Translations under genes and position numbers: made by a program
From: an uncultured Veillonella sp.
GTDB taxonomy: Bacteria; Bacillota; Negativicutes; Veillonellales; Veillonellaceae
DNA: 39,618 nt
NCBI RefSeq assembly: GCF_900545205.1
Contig: NZ_UQYC01000006.1
Location: 1 to 39,618 of the forward strand
Direction: 5' to 3'
Shown here: positions 23,625-30,593 of the stretch, one piece after another
Layout: each line of letters begins with the position of its first letter
Numbering within the stretch: position 1 is the first letter of the stretch
The notes under the pieces: model-generated
Database searches by the model: none
Told to the model about the DNA's origin: nothing
What the model saw: the letters and a program-made list of their open reading frames with translations, nothing else

Positions 23625-24701
23625 ATGAAAGAGATAATTCGCACATTGAAACCCTATATACCAGAGGAGCCTGCTGCAGCGGTAAAGGAACGTCTTGGGG
23701 TGGACCGATTAGTGCGCTTGTCAGCCAACGAAAACCCATATGGTACATCTCCATTGGTTCGTGAGGCTATCCTTAGCTATGTAACACATAATGATGCTAA
23801 CTATTATCCCGATGGTAACGCCACTGATTTGCGTATGAAATTAGCTGCGTATTGGAAGGTACAACCGGAGCAACTCGTTATTGGTGTAGGCCTAGATGAG
23901 GTTATCGCGATGGTCAATAAAACCTTGATCAGCGCAGGTGACTCCATCGTGGTAAGCGTGCCAGCCTTCTCCGAGTATGCTTTGAATGGTCTCGTTGAGG
24001 GCGCTGAAATTCGCGAGGTCCAAGCTGATTTTGAAACAGGTCACTATGATTTCGCCGCATTGTTGAAAGCTGTGGACGAAACAACACGCCTCGTATGGAT
24101 TTGTAATCCTAATAACCCTACAGGTACCTATGAAACTGTTGAAGATATCCGTAACTTTATTGCAAAAGTACCAAAAGAAACATTAGTTATCATCGATGAG
24201 GCCTATATTGATTTTGTTACATCTGTAGATGTTCCTACAGCACGTGCATTACTAGATGAGTTCCCAAATGTAGCTATTATGCGGACTTTCTCCAAGGCGT
24301 ATGGCCTTGCTAATTACCGTGTAGGCTATATGATGACGCCTTTAGAACTTGCAAACTATATGCAAACTATCCGCTTGCCATATAATCTCAATACTTTATC
24401 CCAAGTAGCCGCAGAAGCAGCCTTTGATGATCAAGCATTCTTAACAAGAACGATATCTCAAAATGCAGAAGAGCGGGCTAAATGGGAAAGCTTATTTAAT
24501 GAATTAGGCATTCACTACTATAAGAGTGAAGCGAACTTTATTTTCTTTGCTGTATCTGATGCAGAAGGCTTAGCCGATGCATGGCTAAAAGAAGGTTATC
24601 AAGTGCGCCGTGGACAACGGGAAGGTTGGTTGAGACTTACCATTCCAATGGCTCAAGATGGAGCTGTTATGCGCGGTATATTAAAACAATTCATGAATTA
24701 A
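23625..24701 (+). CDS. hisC: Histidinol-phosphate aminotransferase
   Basis: A 358-residue PLP enzyme (fold type I) that aminates imidazole acetol phosphate using glutamate. Recognised by RLSANENPYGTSPLVREAI, YPDGNATDLR, WICNPNNPTGTY, VIIDEAYIDF (PLP pyridine Asp) and the PLP lysine in MRTFSKAYGLANYRVGY. The C-terminal RRGQREGWLRLTIP holds the Arg that binds substrate carboxylate in relatives. AAAGGATAG precedes the ATG. A 155-nt repeat-containing gap separates it from hisE. Confidence 0.95.
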   Translation: MKEIIRTLKPYIPEEPAAAVKERLGVDRLVRLSANENPYGTSPLVREAILSYVTHNDANYYPDGNATDLRMKLAAYWKVQPEQLVIGVGLDEVIAMVNKTLISAGDSIVVSVPAFSEYALNGLVEGAEIREVQADFETGHYDFAALLKAVDETTRLVWICNPNNPTGTYETVEDIRNFIAKVPKETLVIIDEAYIDFVTSVDVPTARALLDEFPNVAIMRTFSKAYGLANYRVGYMMTPLELANYMQTIRLPYNLNTLSQVAAEAAFDDQAFLTRTISQNAEERAKWESLFNELGIHYYKSEANFIFFAVSDAEGLADAWLKEGYQVRRGQREGWLRLTIPMAQDGAVMRGILKQFMN

Positions 24702-24756
24702 TCAATATGGGATATATCATATATACTAATAATTCGCGCCTTATGATATCAAGTTT

Positions 24757-24770
24757 CATTCTATAGAATG
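24757..24770. promoter_or_regulatory. CATTCTATAGAATG palindrome upstream of hisH
   Basis: Perfect 14-bp palindrome in the hisC-hisH gap. Its core TTCTATAGAA also occurs at the his promoter (17443-17452) and just upstream of the amt promoter (28491-28500), suggesting a shared operator. Confidence 0.4.
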
Positions 24771-24851
24771 GAGTTTAGCTTTTACCCAATTGAATGGCAG
24801 GAGTTTTTATCCTGTTTAGAGAATATATTTAACGAAAATAACGTGAACGAC

Positions 24852-24875
24852 GAGCCCTAGTGATGACTGGGGCTC
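24852..24875 (+). other. GC-rich hairpin in the hisH leader
   Basis: GAGCCC(TAG) / (CTG)GGGCTC, 6 perfect pairs plus extension, 27 nt before the hisH start. No T-run follows, so it is not an intrinsic terminator. It may be a stability or regulatory stem. Confidence 0.45.
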
Positions 24876-24901
24876 ATTAAGGCTGTTGAAAGGAGTATAT
24901 T

Positions 24902-25528
24902 ATGATTGCCATTATAGATTATGATGCGGGCAATACATTTAATGTTCAGAAAGCGTTGGCCTACATCGGACTTGATGCGGTGCTAACAGCAGATCCTGAG
25001 GTTATACTAAATGCTGATGGCGTTCTCTTGCCAGGTGTAGGCGCCTATGCGTCGGCAGTAGCAGTTCTTAAGGAACGTGGTCTCGTCGATGTCATTCATG
25101 AAGTGGTAAAACGAGAAATACCATTATTAGGTATTTGCTTGGGTATGCAGCTATTATTTGAAGAGTCCGAAGAATATGGTCCAACACCAGGCTTAGGACT
25201 TATTCCAGGCAAGGTAAAAGAAATTCCTCGTGACCTTGGCCTCAGTGTGCCCCACATGGGTTGGAACAAAAATATAGTGCACCATCCAGATAGTGCTTTC
25301 AGCAATGTAGACAATCAATATACCTATTTCGTTCATTCCTATTATGTAGATACAGACCCTGAATTTATTACATCCACTGCAAACTATGGTATCGATGTAC
25401 CTGGCGTTGTAGAGCGCGGTAGAGTGTATGGAATGCAATTTCATCCTGAAAAAAGTGGTGTAGTAGGTTTAAATCTATTGCGTGCATTTGGCAATATTAC
25501 GGAAGCCTATGCAGCGGCGAAACAATAG
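24902..25528 (+). CDS. hisH: Imidazole glycerol phosphate synthase, glutaminase subunit
   Basis: A 208-residue class I glutamine amidotransferase giving ammonia to a HisF barrel. The triad is intact: Cys79 in LLGICLGMQLLFE, His181 and Glu183 in YGMQFHPEKSG. The oxyanion-strand region LLPGVGAY and VPHMGWN are normal. One deviation is the N-terminal IIDYDAGNTFNVQ, where most HisH have IIDYG(M/S)GN. It is immediately upstream (12 nt) of the altered hisF2, not the canonical hisF. Whether it serves both barrels is the open question here. Confidence 0.94.
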   Translation: MIAIIDYDAGNTFNVQKALAYIGLDAVLTADPEVILNADGVLLPGVGAYASAVAVLKERGLVDVIHEVVKREIPLLGICLGMQLLFEESEEYGPTPGLGLIPGKVKEIPRDLGLSVPHMGWNKNIVHHPDSAFSNVDNQYTYFVHSYYVDTDPEFITSTANYGIDVPGVVERGRVYGMQFHPEKSGVVGLNLLRAFGNITEAYAAAKQ

Positions 25529-25540
25529 GAGGGTCATTCT

Positions 25541-26311
25541 ATGTTAGCGAAACGTATTATTCCTTGCCTCAGTGTGGCAAATGGTCGTGTCCAGAATGGT
25601 GTGCAATTCCGAGATATGGTTGATGCCGGCGATCCTGTTGAATGTGCGGAACGTTATGAGATACAAGGGGCGGACGAACTTGTATTATTAGATATAACGG
25701 CTACAACAGAAGGCCGTAAAACCTTTACTGATATAGTGCTTAATGCATCGGATAAGGTATTCATGCCATTAACTGTAGGTGGTGGCATTGCTTCTGTGGA
25801 GGATATGACGCAGCTTATGAAAGCTGGTGCCGATAAGGTTTCTGTCAATACGGCGGCACTATCTAATCCATCCCTTATCACAGAAGGGGCAAAGAAGTTT
25901 GGCAATCAAGGCATCGTTGTGTGCTTAGACGTAAAATATAATCCTTTTGAGAAAATGTGGTATGCCTATGGACATGGCACATCCGATGATCCGGGGGCAC
26001 AATGCAAAAATGCTTTAGAATGGGCGAAAGAAGCGGTAGACCGTGGTGCAGGTGAGTTATTGGTAACGAGTATCGATAGACATGGTACAGGTCTTGGCTT
26101 TGATATTGAATTATATCAAGCCTTGGCAGAGGTTGTTGATGTGCCTGTAACGGCCTTTGGTGGTGCTGGAAATATACAGCATTTTGTGGATTTATTTACA
26201 AAGACAAATGTAACTGGAGCTCTTGCTGATGCGTTACTACATAACAAAGTATTAACAATAAAAGATATTAAAAAAGCACTTCATGAAGTAGGCATCGTCG
26301 TAAGACAATAG
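25541..26311 (+). CDS. Second, divergent HisF paralogue next to HisH
   Basis: A 256-residue HisF-like barrel. It is close to the upstream HisF over most of its length, but catalytic Asp11 is Ser (CLSVANGRVQNG), Lys19 is Asn, and the phosphate-loop SGGAG is FGGAG (206-210), while DKDGTKSG is DRHGTGLG. Asp130 and Asp51 remain. The ammonia-gate residues Arg5, Glu46 and Lys99, the interface Asp98 and the RGAGE Glu172 are all kept. It has a three-residue insert near 140-155. It should therefore bind HisH and conduct ammonia but probably not cyclise PRFAR. HisF2/WbuZ-type amidotransferases for sugars are relatives of this sort, but no sugar gene is near. Terminator follows. Confidence 0.85.
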   Translation: MLAKRIIPCLSVANGRVQNGVQFRDMVDAGDPVECAERYEIQGADELVLLDITATTEGRKTFTDIVLNASDKVFMPLTVGGGIASVEDMTQLMKAGADKVSVNTAALSNPSLITEGAKKFGNQGIVVCLDVKYNPFEKMWYAYGHGTSDDPGAQCKNALEWAKEAVDRGAGELLVTSIDRHGTGLGFDIELYQALAEVVDVPVTAFGGAGNIQHFVDLFTKTNVTGALADALLHNKVLTIKDIKKALHEVGIVVRQ

Positions 26312-26337
26312 ATAATTACTATCAAAATAAAACGATA

Positions 26338-26370
26338 AAAGCATTCTCTTATTAACGGAGAATGCTTTTT
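26338..26370 (+). terminator. Terminator of the histidine cluster
   Basis: AAAGCATTCTC / GAGAATGCTTT, 11-bp stem followed by TT, 27 nt after the hisF2 stop. Confidence 0.9.
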
Positions 26371-26418
26371 AATTATGCTTTTAACTCATAATGTGCATTC
26401 AAAATGATAAATCGATAA

Positions 26419-26446
26419 TTGACACTTTTATGTTTAGATATACAAT
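26419..26446 (+). promoter_or_regulatory. Promoter of cstA
   Basis: TTGACA (26419-26424), 16-bp spacer, TACAAT (26441-26446). The leader to the ATG at 26559 is about 105 nt. Confidence 0.7.
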
Positions 26447-26456
26447 AATTATTGTA
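26441..26456. promoter_or_regulatory. Perfect 16-bp palindrome over the cstA -10 and start
   Basis: TACAATAATTATTGTA is fully self-complementary and covers the -10 box and start point, a classic repressor position. The binding protein is unknown. Confidence 0.6.
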
Positions 26457-26558
26457 AGTACTAAAAGTTTAGAGAGCCAATGTGGCATGGATGTGCAAAA
26501 GATTTATCAGATATTTTTATATAACACCATGTCACACAAGACAATTGGAGGTGTTTAT

Positions 26559-28391
26559 ATGGTTATGAATGGTATTTACTTAGTTATAGCCTCCGCGTGT
26601 ATTCTAATTTTAGCGTACCGCTTTTACGGGGCTTTCATAGCGGCGAAAGTATTAACATTGGATGAATATCGTCCAACGCCAGCTATGGTTCACAACGACG
26701 GTCACGATTACGTGCCAACTAACAAATGGGTAACATTTGGTCATCACTTTGCAGCGATTGCTGGTGCAGGTCCTCTTGTAGGTCCTGTTATCGCAGCCCA
26801 GTTCGGGTATTTGCCTGGTGCATTATGGATCCTTATCGGTTCCGTATTAGCCGGCGCTGTACATGACATGGTTATCTTGTTCGCATCTGTTCGCTATGAT
26901 GGTAAATCTATTGCGGATATTGCACGGGAAGAAATCAGTAAATTTGCTGGTTTCGGTGCTATGCTTGCTACATTGTTCCTATTGATCATCACCCTTGCTG
27001 GTATGGCCGTAGTAGTAGCTAACGCATTGCATAATTCCCCATGGGGTTTCTTCTCCGTATTTGCTACAATTCCAATCGCTATTTTCATTGGTATTTATTT
27101 GAAATGGTTGCGTCCTGGTAAAATTCAAGAAGCAACTATTATCGGTGTAGCGTTGATCTTCGCAGCTATTATCTACGGTCCAAACGTAGCAGCTAGCGAA
27201 TATGCTTCTTGGTTTACATATGACTTGCAAACTATTGAAATCATGCTTGCAGTCTATGGTTTCTTTGCAGCAGCATTGCCAGTATGGTTATTGCTTGCTC
27301 CTCGTGACTATTTGTCCACATACCTTAAAATCGGTACAATCGGCGCATTGGCTCTTGGTATTATCATCGTAATGCCTGAAATTCAAATGCCAGCTGTTAC
27401 TCCTTATATCTGGGGTGGCGGTCCTGTATTGAAAGGTTCTGTATTCCCTTACATCTTCATTACTATCGCATGTGGTGCGTTATCTGGTTTCCATACTGTT
27501 ATCGCAACAGGTACAACACCTAAAATGCTTACTAATGAAAAAGAAATTTTGCCTATCGGCTATGGTGCAATGTTAACAGAAGGCTTCATCGCTATGATGG
27601 CGTTGATCGCAGCTACTGCATTGCATCCAGATGATTACTTCGCAATTAACTCCACTGTTGAATCCTTCAAAGCCTTAGGCCTTCAAGTTCATGAATTGCC
27701 AGCATTGTCCGCAATGGTTGGTGAAGACTTGATGCACCGTCCTGGTGGCGCCGTATCCCTTGCAGTAGGTATGGCACATATCTTCTCCAGATTGCCTAAC
27801 ATGGATCACTTATTGGGTTACTGGTATCACTTCTGTATCATGTTCGAAGCATTGTTCATCATGACTTTGATCGATGCTGGTACTCGCGTAGGTCGTTACT
27901 TACTTCAAGAATTATTAGGTCATTTCCATCCTAAATTCAACGACCAACATTGGGCTCCTGGCGTTTATGGTTGTGCAGCTTTAATTTGTGTATTGTGGGG
28001 CTACCTAGTTCTACAAGGTAACATCGGTATTATCTGGCCTCTATTCGGCGTATCTAACCAATTATTAGGTACTATGACATTGGCTGTAGGTACTACAGTT
28101 ATCATGCGACTTGGCCGCAAACGTTATGCATGGGTAACAGGTATTCCTTGTATCCTCATGGCTATCGTGGCTATCGCTGCAGACTTTGAAAATGTATTTA
28201 ACAGCTATATCCCAGCTGGTAAATGGATCCTAGTAGCATTTAGTGCTGCCATGTTCCTCATGATCCTTATCGTATTAGTAGAAGCAGTTCGTAGCTGGAT
28301 TCGTTTGGCGGACATTCCTCAAGACTATCGCACTCAAGAAGAAATTGAAGCTGAAAGCCTTGTAAAATACGGTAAACAAGCAAAAGCATAA
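26559..28391 (+). CDS. cstA: CstA family carbon starvation / pyruvate transporter
   Basis: A 610-residue polytopic membrane protein of the CstA family (peptide or pyruvate uptake in E. coli homologues CstA and BtsT). RFYGAFIAAKVL, the conserved HNDGHDYVPTNKWVTFGHHFA and AGAGPLVGPVIAAQFGYLPG at the N-terminus, and SGFHTVIATGTTPKML in the middle are family marks. Around 16 hydrophobic helices. The start is ATG 26559 behind GGAGG; ATG codons upstream from 26391 have no ribosome site. In an organism fermenting lactate and pyruvate a pyruvate importer would be central, but substrate is inference. Monocistronic with its own terminator. Confidence 0.92.
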   Translation: MVMNGIYLVIASACILILAYRFYGAFIAAKVLTLDEYRPTPAMVHNDGHDYVPTNKWVTFGHHFAAIAGAGPLVGPVIAAQFGYLPGALWILIGSVLAGAVHDMVILFASVRYDGKSIADIAREEISKFAGFGAMLATLFLLIITLAGMAVVVANALHNSPWGFFSVFATIPIAIFIGIYLKWLRPGKIQEATIIGVALIFAAIIYGPNVAASEYASWFTYDLQTIEIMLAVYGFFAAALPVWLLLAPRDYLSTYLKIGTIGALALGIIIVMPEIQMPAVTPYIWGGGPVLKGSVFPYIFITIACGALSGFHTVIATGTTPKMLTNEKEILPIGYGAMLTEGFIAMMALIAATALHPDDYFAINSTVESFKALGLQVHELPALSAMVGEDLMHRPGGAVSLAVGMAHIFSRLPNMDHLLGYWYHFCIMFEALFIMTLIDAGTRVGRYLLQELLGHFHPKFNDQHWAPGVYGCAALICVLWGYLVLQGNIGIIWPLFGVSNQLLGTMTLAVGTTVIMRLGRKRYAWVTGIPCILMAIVAIAADFENVFNSYIPAGKWILVAFSAAMFLMILIVLVEAVRSWIRLADIPQDYRTQEEIEAESLVKYGKQAKA

Positions 28392-28413
28392 TAGCTTGTT
28401 TTATTAAACATTT

Positions 28414-28442
28414 AAAAGGGCACTCATAACGAGTGCTCTTTT
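28414..28442 (+). terminator. Terminator of cstA
   Basis: AAAAGGGCACTC / GAGTGCTCTTTT (one G-T pair), followed by a T-run, 23 nt after the cstA stop. Confidence 0.9.
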
Positions 28443-28461
28443 TTATATAATTAGTGTATTT

Positions 28462-28503
28462 CATAGAAATCTATGGGGTTTAAAATAAAATTCTATAGAA
28501 TTT
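28462..28503. promoter_or_regulatory. Two palindromes upstream of the amt promoter
   Basis: CATAGA-AA-TCTATG (28462-28475) and the perfect 16-bp AAATTCTATAGAATTT (28488-28503), whose end lies 2 bp before the -35. Spacing between centres is about 27 bp. Good candidates for regulator sites, with the second sharing its core with sites near hisZG and hisH. Confidence 0.5.
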
Positions 28504-28504
28504 G

Positions 28505-28533
28505 TTGACATACATCATAATCTAATATACGAT
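28505..28533 (+). promoter_or_regulatory. Promoter of amt-glnK with internal palindrome
   Basis: TTGACA (28505-28510), 17 bp, TACGAT (28528-28533). ACATACATC (28508-28516) and GATGTATGT (28531-28539) are a perfect 9-bp inverted repeat covering both promoter boxes. Start near 28540. Confidence 0.6.
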
Positions 28534-28537
28534 GTAT

Positions 28538-28557
28538 GTAGTGATATATATTACTAC
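28538..28557 (+). other. First hairpin of the amt leader
   Basis: GTAGTGAT / ATTACTAC with an ATAT loop; 8 pairs in RNA including one G-U. It would be at the very 5' end of the mRNA. Confidence 0.45.
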
Positions 28558-28577
28558 AATAAAATAGTTAGGTAACG

Positions 28578-28617
28578 GCGCCTTGCATGCAGAGTTTCTG
28601 CGAGCAAGGCGCTTTTT
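28578..28617 (+). terminator. Intrinsic terminator inside the amt leader (attenuator candidate)
   Basis: GCGCCTTGC-AT-GCAGA-GTT-TCTGC-GA-GCAAGGCGC followed by TTTTT. It lies after the amt promoter and 20 nt before the start codon, and cstA already has its own terminator at 28414. So transcription of amt-glnK must read through it, implying conditional antitermination. Confidence 0.8.
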
Positions 28618-28636
28618 GTATGGAAAGGAGTATCTT

Positions 28637-29914
28637 ATGGTCAATATGATTGATACGGGCAACACAGCATGGGTCTTGTTGTGTGCTGCTTTAGTATTCT
28701 TTATGACACCTGGTTTAGCGTTGTTTTACGGTGGGATGGCGCGTAGTAAAAATGTGCTAGGTACGATCATGCAGAGCTTCTTTTTGATTGGTGTCATCTC
28801 TGTTGAGTTTATTTTGATTGGCTATACGCTAATTTTTGGTGATGATCTACATGGCATCATCGGTGACTTTAGTAAATTTGGCCTTGGTGGTGCGGAGACA
28901 GCCGTCTTAAGTGATACACATATTCCTGAGCTTGCCTTTGTAGCATTCCAATGCATGTTTGCTGTTATCACACCAGCCATCATGAGTGGCTCTATTACAG
29001 GGCGTATGCGCTTTGCCCCCTTTGTAGTATTTGCTTTGCTATGGTCTATCTTTGTATATAATCCGGTGGCCCATTGGATTTGGGGCGGTGGCTTCCTCAG
29101 TGATTTAGGCGCATTAGACTTCGCCGGAGGACTTGCGATTCACGTGTTATCCGGTGTGTCTGGTTTGACCTTGTGTATGCTGCTAGGCCGTCGTCGCGGC
29201 TATGGACGCATGCCTATGCTGCCTCACCACTTGCCGATGACAATTCTTGGGGCCGCTATTCTATGGTTCGGTTGGTTTGGCTTTAATGCAGGATCTGCTC
29301 TTGGCGTAGGATTCCTTGCGGCTAATGCAGTGTTAACTACACAAATCTCTGCAGCTGTTGGTATTGTGGGATGGGTGCTAGTAGAAATGTTGCATCGTGG
29401 TAAACCTACTGTATTAGGGGCTGCCTCTGGCGGTGTATCTGGTCTGGTAGCAATTACACCAGCCGCAGGTTTTGTAACGCCTATGGCGGCCATTGTTATT
29501 GGCTTTATAGGCGCAGTTGTGTGTTATCTAGCCGTAGCAATCATTAAAAACCGCCTTGGTTACGATGATTCACTTGATGCCTTTGGCATTCATGGGGTAG
29601 GTGGCACATGGGGGGCTATTGCTACAGGTTTATGGGCTACGACTACTGTTAATTCTGAGGGGGCGAATGGGTTGTTCTATGGGGGTTCCTTATTAGGGCC
29701 GCAATTACTTTCACTAGTGATTGCTTATGTGTTTGCCATTGTAGGTACATTTATACTATTTAAAATCGTCAGTGCTTTTATGGATATGCGTGTTAGCATT
29801 GGCTCTGAGTCACTAGGTATCGATATTAGTGAACATGGAGAAGGCGCTTATAATCAATCTGAATTTAAAAGCTCTGGTCGATTTATTTCGTCCAATCAAA
29901 CATCCTTATTATGA
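28637..29914 (+). CDS. amt: Ammonium transporter
   Basis: A 425-residue Amt/Rh membrane channel for ammonium uptake. The signature region FFMTPGLALFYGGMARSKN is near the N-terminus, and the two pore histidines are seen in AIHVLSGVSGL and FGIHGVGGTWGAI. DSLDAFGIHG is the family signature. About 11 helices; no PII-blocking insert. The start is ATG 28637 with AAAGGAG; an in-frame ATG at 28583 lies inside the terminator hairpin. glnK follows 29 nt later, as almost always for amt. Expression probably depends on the leader terminator just upstream. Confidence 0.95.
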   Translation: MVNMIDTGNTAWVLLCAALVFFMTPGLALFYGGMARSKNVLGTIMQSFFLIGVISVEFILIGYTLIFGDDLHGIIGDFSKFGLGGAETAVLSDTHIPELAFVAFQCMFAVITPAIMSGSITGRMRFAPFVVFALLWSIFVYNPVAHWIWGGGFLSDLGALDFAGGLAIHVLSGVSGLTLCMLLGRRRGYGRMPMLPHHLPMTILGAAILWFGWFGFNAGSALGVGFLAANAVLTTQISAAVGIVGWVLVEMLHRGKPTVLGAASGGVSGLVAITPAAGFVTPMAAIVIGFIGAVVCYLAVAIIKNRLGYDDSLDAFGIHGVGGTWGAIATGLWATTTVNSEGANGLFYGGSLLGPQLLSLVIAYVFAIVGTFILFKIVSAFMDMRVSIGSESLGIDISEHGEGAYNQSEFKSSGRFISSNQTSLL

Positions 29915-29943
29915 GTTACGATTATTGAATAGGAGTTAAGTAT

Positions 29944-30306
29944 ATGAAACGAATGAAAAAGGTAGATATAATCGCTCGTGCTGAGCAATTAGAGGATCTA
30001 AAAGAGGCTTTAAATAGGATTGGTATTCAAGGTATGACGGTGTCACAAGTTTTTGGTTGTGGTTTACAAAAGGGGCATACTGAAGTTTATCGGGGCCAAC
30101 AATATGATGTGAACCTCATTCCTATGGTAAAAGTGGAAACCGTTGTGTGTGATGTGCCGGTTGACCTTGTAATGGATACAGCACGAAATACGTTACAAAC
30201 TGGTGAAGTAGGGGACGGTAAAATTTTTGTATATGATGTAGAAGACGCAATGCGCATTCGTACAGGTACAAGAGGAACCAAAGCCGTAACCGACGATGAA
30301 GCATAA
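29944..30306 (+). CDS. glnK: PII nitrogen regulatory protein
   Basis: A 120-residue PII trimer subunit that blocks Amt when nitrogen is plentiful, sensing 2-oxoglutarate, ATP and ADP. The body is canonical: GMTVSQVFGCGLQKGHTEVYRG, with Gln equivalent to Gln39; T-loop tip Tyr equivalent to Tyr51 (QQYDVNLIP); B-loop TGEVGDGKIFV; C-loop IRTGTRG. The residue matching Lys58 of E. coli GlnB, which contacts 2-oxoglutarate, is Met (LIPMVKVE). AGGAG fits ATG 29944, giving three extra N-terminal residues relative to E. coli. Confidence 0.94.
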   Translation: MKRMKKVDIIARAEQLEDLKEALNRIGIQGMTVSQVFGCGLQKGHTEVYRGQQYDVNLIPMVKVETVVCDVPVDLVMDTARNTLQTGEVGDGKIFVYDVEDAMRIRTGTRGTKAVTDDEA

Positions 30307-30321
30307 ATACTGAATTCTTAA

Positions 30322-30360
30322 ATAGAAAGGAGACGAGATTTAATCTCGTCTCCTTTCTAT
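30322..30360. terminator. 19-bp perfect palindrome after glnK (terminator-like)
   Basis: ATAGAAAGGAGACGAGATT-T-AATCTCGTCTCCTTTCTAT (arms 30322-30340 and 30342-30360), 15 nt after the glnK stop. The T-run is weak, but position and strength suggest the end of amt-glnK. Confidence 0.75.
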
Positions 30361-30413
30361 TTAACCTTTTCCGAGTAATGCTTCATAGCATTGTTATCAG
30401 AGTTTAGGAATAT

Positions 30414-30565
30414 ATTTTATTTTAATGGGACAACTTTATAGCAAAAGTTATGAAATGAGTGGTCTATACATAATGAGCGACTTAGCTCGCTTTGGAGCGA
30501 AGTTGTATAGACCACTCATTTCAATATGTAGGCCGATATGTTTTGGGGCCCCATTAAAATAAAAT
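30414..30565. mobile_element. MITE-like element with nested perfect inverted repeats (152 bp)
   Basis: Outer arms ATTTTATTTTAATGGG (30414-30429) and CCCATTAAAATAAAAT (30550-30565) are perfectly complementary over 16 bp. Inner arms 30452-30470 and 30504-30522 are perfect over 19 bp, with GAGC/GCTC stems in the centre. It has no open frame, and lies between a finished operon and a gene with its own -10 box. Terminal inverted repeats, small size and lack of coding suggest a miniature element; a clear target duplication is not visible, only a possible TA or TAT. It could alternatively be a large structured RNA. Confidence 0.55.
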
Positions 30566-30578
30566 TATAAATATATCG

Positions 30579-30587
30579 TGATATAAT
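30579..30587 (+). promoter_or_regulatory. Extended -10 immediately before the AsmA-like gene
   Basis: TGATATAAT (TGnTATAAT). The expected start point, 7 nt later, is the A of the ATG at 30594, so the mRNA may be leaderless. Confidence 0.5.
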
Positions 30588-30593
30588 AAGGCT

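Noticed and set aside
24702..24901. T-box or histidine riboswitch before hisH
   Set aside because: There is a GC-rich hairpin but no T-box sequence, no terminator T-run and no specifier-loop structure.
28538..28617. ANTAR-protein target in the amt leader
   Set aside because: The two hairpins do not show the 6-nt loops with A at position 1 and G at position 4 required of ANTAR sites.
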